Source of the DNA: Myxococcota bacterium
GTDB lineage: Bacteria; Myxococcota_A; Polyangia; HGW-17
Assembly: GCA_018821305.1 (NCBI GenBank)
Contig: JAHJMN010000185.1
Coordinates: 1 to 36,239, forward strand
Length of the DNA stretch: 36,239 nt
Reading direction: 5' to 3'
Under the pieces are notes generated by a model, which saw nothing but the letters and a program-made list of their open reading frames with translations, made no database searches and had not been told where the DNA came from. This document shows, piece by piece, positions 34,204 to 36,239 of this stretch (positions within the stretch are counted from its first letter, which is position 1; the number at the start of each line of letters is the position of its first letter). The position numbers were made by a program, and so were the translations under genes.

Positions 34204-34344
34204 TTACTGTACTGAAATACCGAAAATCAAATTTTTCACCCGATTTTTGCTCAGGACAGTAACCGCAAGGTGTTGAATTTATTACTAGTGGCCTGTTCGG
34301 ATTTTTAATAAAATCCTTCGCGAAGCGAATTACAGGACACGAAA
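34202..34344 (-). repeat. R1 element copy E, inverted and diverged
   Basis: Compared with copies A-C it lies in the opposite orientation: AGTTACTGTACTGAAAT on the left, ATTACAGGACACGAAA on the right. One stem is 34203-34215/34251-34263 (one mismatch). Two hairpins, 34299-34316 (GGATTTT/AAAATCC) and 34317-34329 (TTCGC/GCGAA), occupy the places of the two hairpins in copy A but have unrelated sequences. GAAAT occurs at both edges (34197-34201 and 34341-34345). Confidence 0.65.
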
Positions 34345-34425
34345 TAGGTACTGTACTTTAAACCAGAACAGCCATTGCTGACAATGGCAACTTTATATCG
34401 ACCAGATTGGAACCAAGAGATGAAC

Positions 34426-35148
34426 ATGAGTATTTCATTCATTATTGCTCTTTGCCTCGCAGTAATCACTGTTATCATAGTTATAAACAGGCCTCGATCT
34501 TCAAAGAAAAAAAACGCTCTTCTTCGTTCGCATTTAAAAGAAGGTCGAGATTACCGATTCTTTGTCGGAGTACCACTAAAGTCTCCAACAAAATGGATGA
34601 AAGTAATGGTCAATGGGCAGACTCTTTCCCTCGATGGCGAGGACCTTAACTTGAACAAAATCAATTCCTTCCTCGTTGCCTACCCCAATGGAGAAGTACT
34701 CAGTGTTCAGAGGGAGTTTTACCCCTTACCGGATGGTATTCATTTCGTCAATTATAGAAAAAAGCCAAGGAAAGACATTCTTGACTTAACCACGTTAGAA
34801 GAAGGTAAAAAATTTGTGGAAATCACTTACGGAACGTCAGGTTCAAGACCGAACCAACCAGGCTACTACTCAACAACTATCAGAAACATTTCGGCATATC
34901 GCCTTCGTGTCATACATTTTGGGGCATTCACTAAATCGGGTCTAGTTTTTAGGTTGAACACAATCACTGGCGATTACTTCACAGCGGATCAATTCATCAA
35001 CTGGTATGGTACACCTGAAGATGGATGGATTGCACCAAACACCTCAGTGTCTGATCCGAATAATTACGGCAGTGGCGATGGATACTGGGTTTATTATTTT
35101 GAGACCGAGAATGGAGTAACTTTTGCAGCAGGAGCTCCAAACCAATAA
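34426..35148 (+). CDS. Single-pass membrane-anchored protein, unknown function
   Basis: 240 aa from the ATG at 34426, which has AAGAG seven bases upstream; in-phase starts at 34384 and 34420 are possible. A membrane segment (SISFIIALCLAVITVIIVI, residues 2-20) is followed by a basic stop (RPRSSKKK) and a soluble domain: LKEGRDYRFFVGVPLKSPTKWMKVMVNGQTLSLDGEDLN near 35-75 and a Tyr/Gly-rich C-terminus (YNYGSGDGYWVYYFETENG-like). The soluble part looks beta-rich and cytosolic or periplasmic depending on topology. An R1 element lies just upstream and carries no obvious promoter. No family recognised. Confidence 0.75.
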   Translation: MSISFIIALCLAVITVIIVINRPRSSKKKNALLRSHLKEGRDYRFFVGVPLKSPTKWMKVMVNGQTLSLDGEDLNLNKINSFLVAYPNGEVLSVQREFYPLPDGIHFVNYRKKPRKDILDLTTLEEGKKFVEITYGTSGSRPNQPGYYSTTIRNISAYRLRVIHFGAFTKSGLVFRLNTITGDYFTADQFINWYGTPEDGWIAPNTSVSDPNNYGSGDGYWVYYFETENGVTFAAGAPNQ

Positions 35149-35198
35149 AAAGTCCTCAAATCCGCATTTCTTTCAAGCAAGAACAAATTTTATCACTC

Positions 35199-35663
35199 TT
35201 ATTCTTTATAGATTTTCTGAAAATTTTTGAATTCCGTATTCTTCAATTCTTTTTTTAATATTTTCCGCGCAATTTCAAAATCAACAACGAAACAGGCAAT
35301 TTCCATCGTACCTGCACCAACACTGTTACCATCACAATAACCCAGCCCATTGCAACCAAGTATATCATTAATTGCTTCTTCAATACGATCGTACTTGTCC
35401 AAATTTTCTTCAATCCCATCGGATTTGTATTCAATGACCAGAATACTCATTTCTTCTTCATCAATTTCCTCAAATCCCTCACCGACCTTTTTTGCAACCT
35501 TCTTTTTGATAATTTGTTGAAACTCTTCGGTTTTAAAACCCCTGATTTCTTCCGACTTACCTTTTTCTCCAATTTTACCCCAGTGCACTATAACCGCTCC
35601 GCTATCTTCCCATGCTTCCCAGTAATGCAAAGTTCCTTGTTTCGCTTTATATAATCTTACCAT
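35199..35663 (-). CDS. WGR-domain protein
   Basis: 154 aa. Residues of about 3-65 match the WGR domain of PARP and molybdate-metabolism relatives: GTLHYWEAWEDSGAVIVHWGKIGEKGKSEEIRGF with the W-G-(R/K)-I-G core, here WGKIG. The C-terminal half (LVIEYKSDGIEENLDKYDRIEEAINDILGCNGLGYCDGNSVGAG) is an unassigned alpha/beta domain. WGR domains bind nucleic acid ends or proteins; in bacteria they often occur alone or with repair or immunity factors. No PARP catalytic domain is present. The ribosome site is weak. Confidence 0.8.
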   Translation of the reverse strand: MVRLYKAKQGTLHYWEAWEDSGAVIVHWGKIGEKGKSEEIRGFKTEEFQQIIKKKVAKKVGEGFEEIDEEEMSILVIEYKSDGIEENLDKYDRIEEAINDILGCNGLGYCDGNSVGAGTMEIACFVVDFEIARKILKKELKNTEFKNFQKIYKE

Positions 35664-35705
35664 TTGTAATCAATACCATTTTTCAAAACATACGCAACTG
35701 TATTT

Positions 35706-35745
35706 ACTCGTGTTATGAAATTCATATTTTATCAAAGCTGAAATG
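35706..35745 (+). repeat. Degenerate R1 fragment F
   Basis: ACTCGTGTTATGAAATTC followed by ATATTTTATCAAAGCTGAAATG aligns with the first 40 bp of copy A with scattered changes, including loss of the CCTG core. Confidence 0.45.
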
Positions 35746-35771
35746 TCTCGACTCTACATCCGCACCCATTT

Positions 35772-35981
35772 TCAACTCTGGCTTACTGTTTCCATGGTGT
35801 CTGCCAGACATGCGGGGCAATATTCATTCCTCTTAGACTCTAATCCACATACCCGACAGCGGTATTTTTCCTCCTCAGACTTCTCTGATTCACCAACTTC
35901 AACAAGTCGTTTTCTCTCAACTTCTTCCATCCGAACCCTGACAGGATCAACCAATTTCTTTAAAGTATAAACAATAGACAT
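35772..35981 (-). CDS. Small zinc-ribbon protein
   Basis: 69 aa, start preceded by AAAGGTGAGG. A basic/acidic helix (VDPVRVRMEEVERKRLVEVGESEKSEEEK) is followed by CRVCGLESKRNEYCPACLADTM, a CxxC...CxxC zinc ribbon in the last third. The two-CxxC pattern with a preceding charged helix is common in small nucleic-acid or protein-binding adaptors. The start lies 15 bp after the stop of the RCC1 remnant; both are on the minus strand. Confidence 0.75.
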   Translation of the reverse strand: MSIVYTLKKLVDPVRVRMEEVERKRLVEVGESEKSEEEKYRCRVCGLESKRNEYCPACLADTMETVSQS

Positions 35982-35996
35982 TCCTCACCTTTCAAA

Positions 35997-36164
35997 TCAT
36001 AGCACAGGCTGCTTTACTGGAGTTGGCCTGAGGACTTCCATATCGAAGTTTCCGATACCGAGATTTCCATCATTATTGTGCCCCCAGCAGTAAGCACTTC
36101 CGTCATTTTTCAGGGCGCATGTGTGAATCTTACCGGCGGAAATTTTCACAACATTATCTATATA
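35997..36164 (-). pseudogene. C-terminal remnant of an RCC1-repeat protein, cut by an R1 element
   Basis: The readable part encodes DNVVKISAGKIHTCALKNDG followed by SAYCWGHNNDGNLGIGNF, a complete RCC1 (regulator of chromosome condensation) blade, then a short tail ending PVKQPVL. Upstream, the frame enters R1 copy C and meets an in-frame stop within the element, so the rest of the multi-blade propeller is separated. A short protein could start at TTG inside the element (36194), but that is unlikely to fold. The other part of the gene, if present, lies beyond the right edge. Confidence 0.65.
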
Positions 36165-36239
36165 GTTCGTGTCCTGAAATTCAATTTTTATCAAAATTGA
36201 GCATGTTTACGAAAACATGCTATTCAGAACACTATAATA
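36165..36239 (+). repeat. R1 element copy C, cut by the window edge
   Basis: The visible 75 bp from GTTCGTGTCCTGAAATTC match copy A (6213 onward) with a single C to T difference near the end. The left flank ATATA is a candidate target duplication. The near-identity suggests recent movement or gene conversion. Confidence 0.85.

Noticed and set aside
36165-36194. Protein start of the RCC1 fragment inside R1 copy C
   Set aside because: The TTG start is supplied by repeat DNA without a ribosome site, and one blade alone would not form a propeller.

Overview
This 36-kb window comes from a Gram-negative, probably flagellated bacterium. I see an RND efflux pump with a TolC-type outer-membrane partner, many lipoboxed lipoproteins, two outer-membrane beta-barrel candidates, FliS, and the PrkA/YeaH/SpoVR stress module. 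The Cys-rich Sel1 protein and the many orphan lipoproteins suggest a deltaproteobacterial, Bdellovibrio-like, myxobacterial or Leptospira-like lineage. There is no rRNA or other marker in the window, so the lineage is not fixed. I found no tRNA, rRNA, CRISPR array or transposase gene.

Layout. 1-545: tail of a repeat-rich protein running into an array of palindromic units. 744-5343: RND pump and TolC-type channel without an adaptor gene. 5344-8768: lipoprotein, fliS plus a coupled small gene, a beta-barrel and a small Cys-motif protein. 8785-13712: membrane protein, a GLQ-repeat surface protein and a Sel1 lipoprotein, separated by mobile-looking repeats. 13973-16510 (minus): operon of an acidic protein, a minimal TGT-fold protein and an RNA m5U-methyltransferase-like enzyme. 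16870-22953: large lipoprotein, beta-barrel, triple-PAS hybrid histidine kinase, and a PEVK-rich lipoprotein with a GyrI-like domain. 23095-29163 (minus): prkA, yeaH, spoVR and a second RNA methyltransferase-like gene. 29429-31522: HPPD/VOC-like protein and an orphan. 31640-32160: second palindromic array. 32277-34203: three translationally coupled lipoproteins. 34375-36239: membrane protein, WGR-domain protein, zinc-ribbon protein and an RCC1 gene remnant cut by a repeat.

The most unusual material is non-coding. Three families of short dispersed elements fill most of the longer gaps. R1 is about 154 bp, with inverted ends containing TGTCCTG and 5-bp flanking duplications. R2 is about 220-270 bp, with inverted ends ACCGCTTGCAGAGTAA. 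R3 is an array of roughly 130-bp units, each carrying hairpins and ending in a roughly 23-bp-stem giant hairpin. In R1 and R3 the stems stay paired while their sequences change. One R3 hairpin occurs as an exact reverse complement in the other array. This looks like selection on structure, or exchange of hairpin modules, and with no transposase here it implies mobilisation from elsewhere.

Among proteins, the operon pairing a Zn-less TGT-like enzyme with an RNA methyltransferase-like enzyme is the best candidate for an undescribed nucleic-acid modification system.
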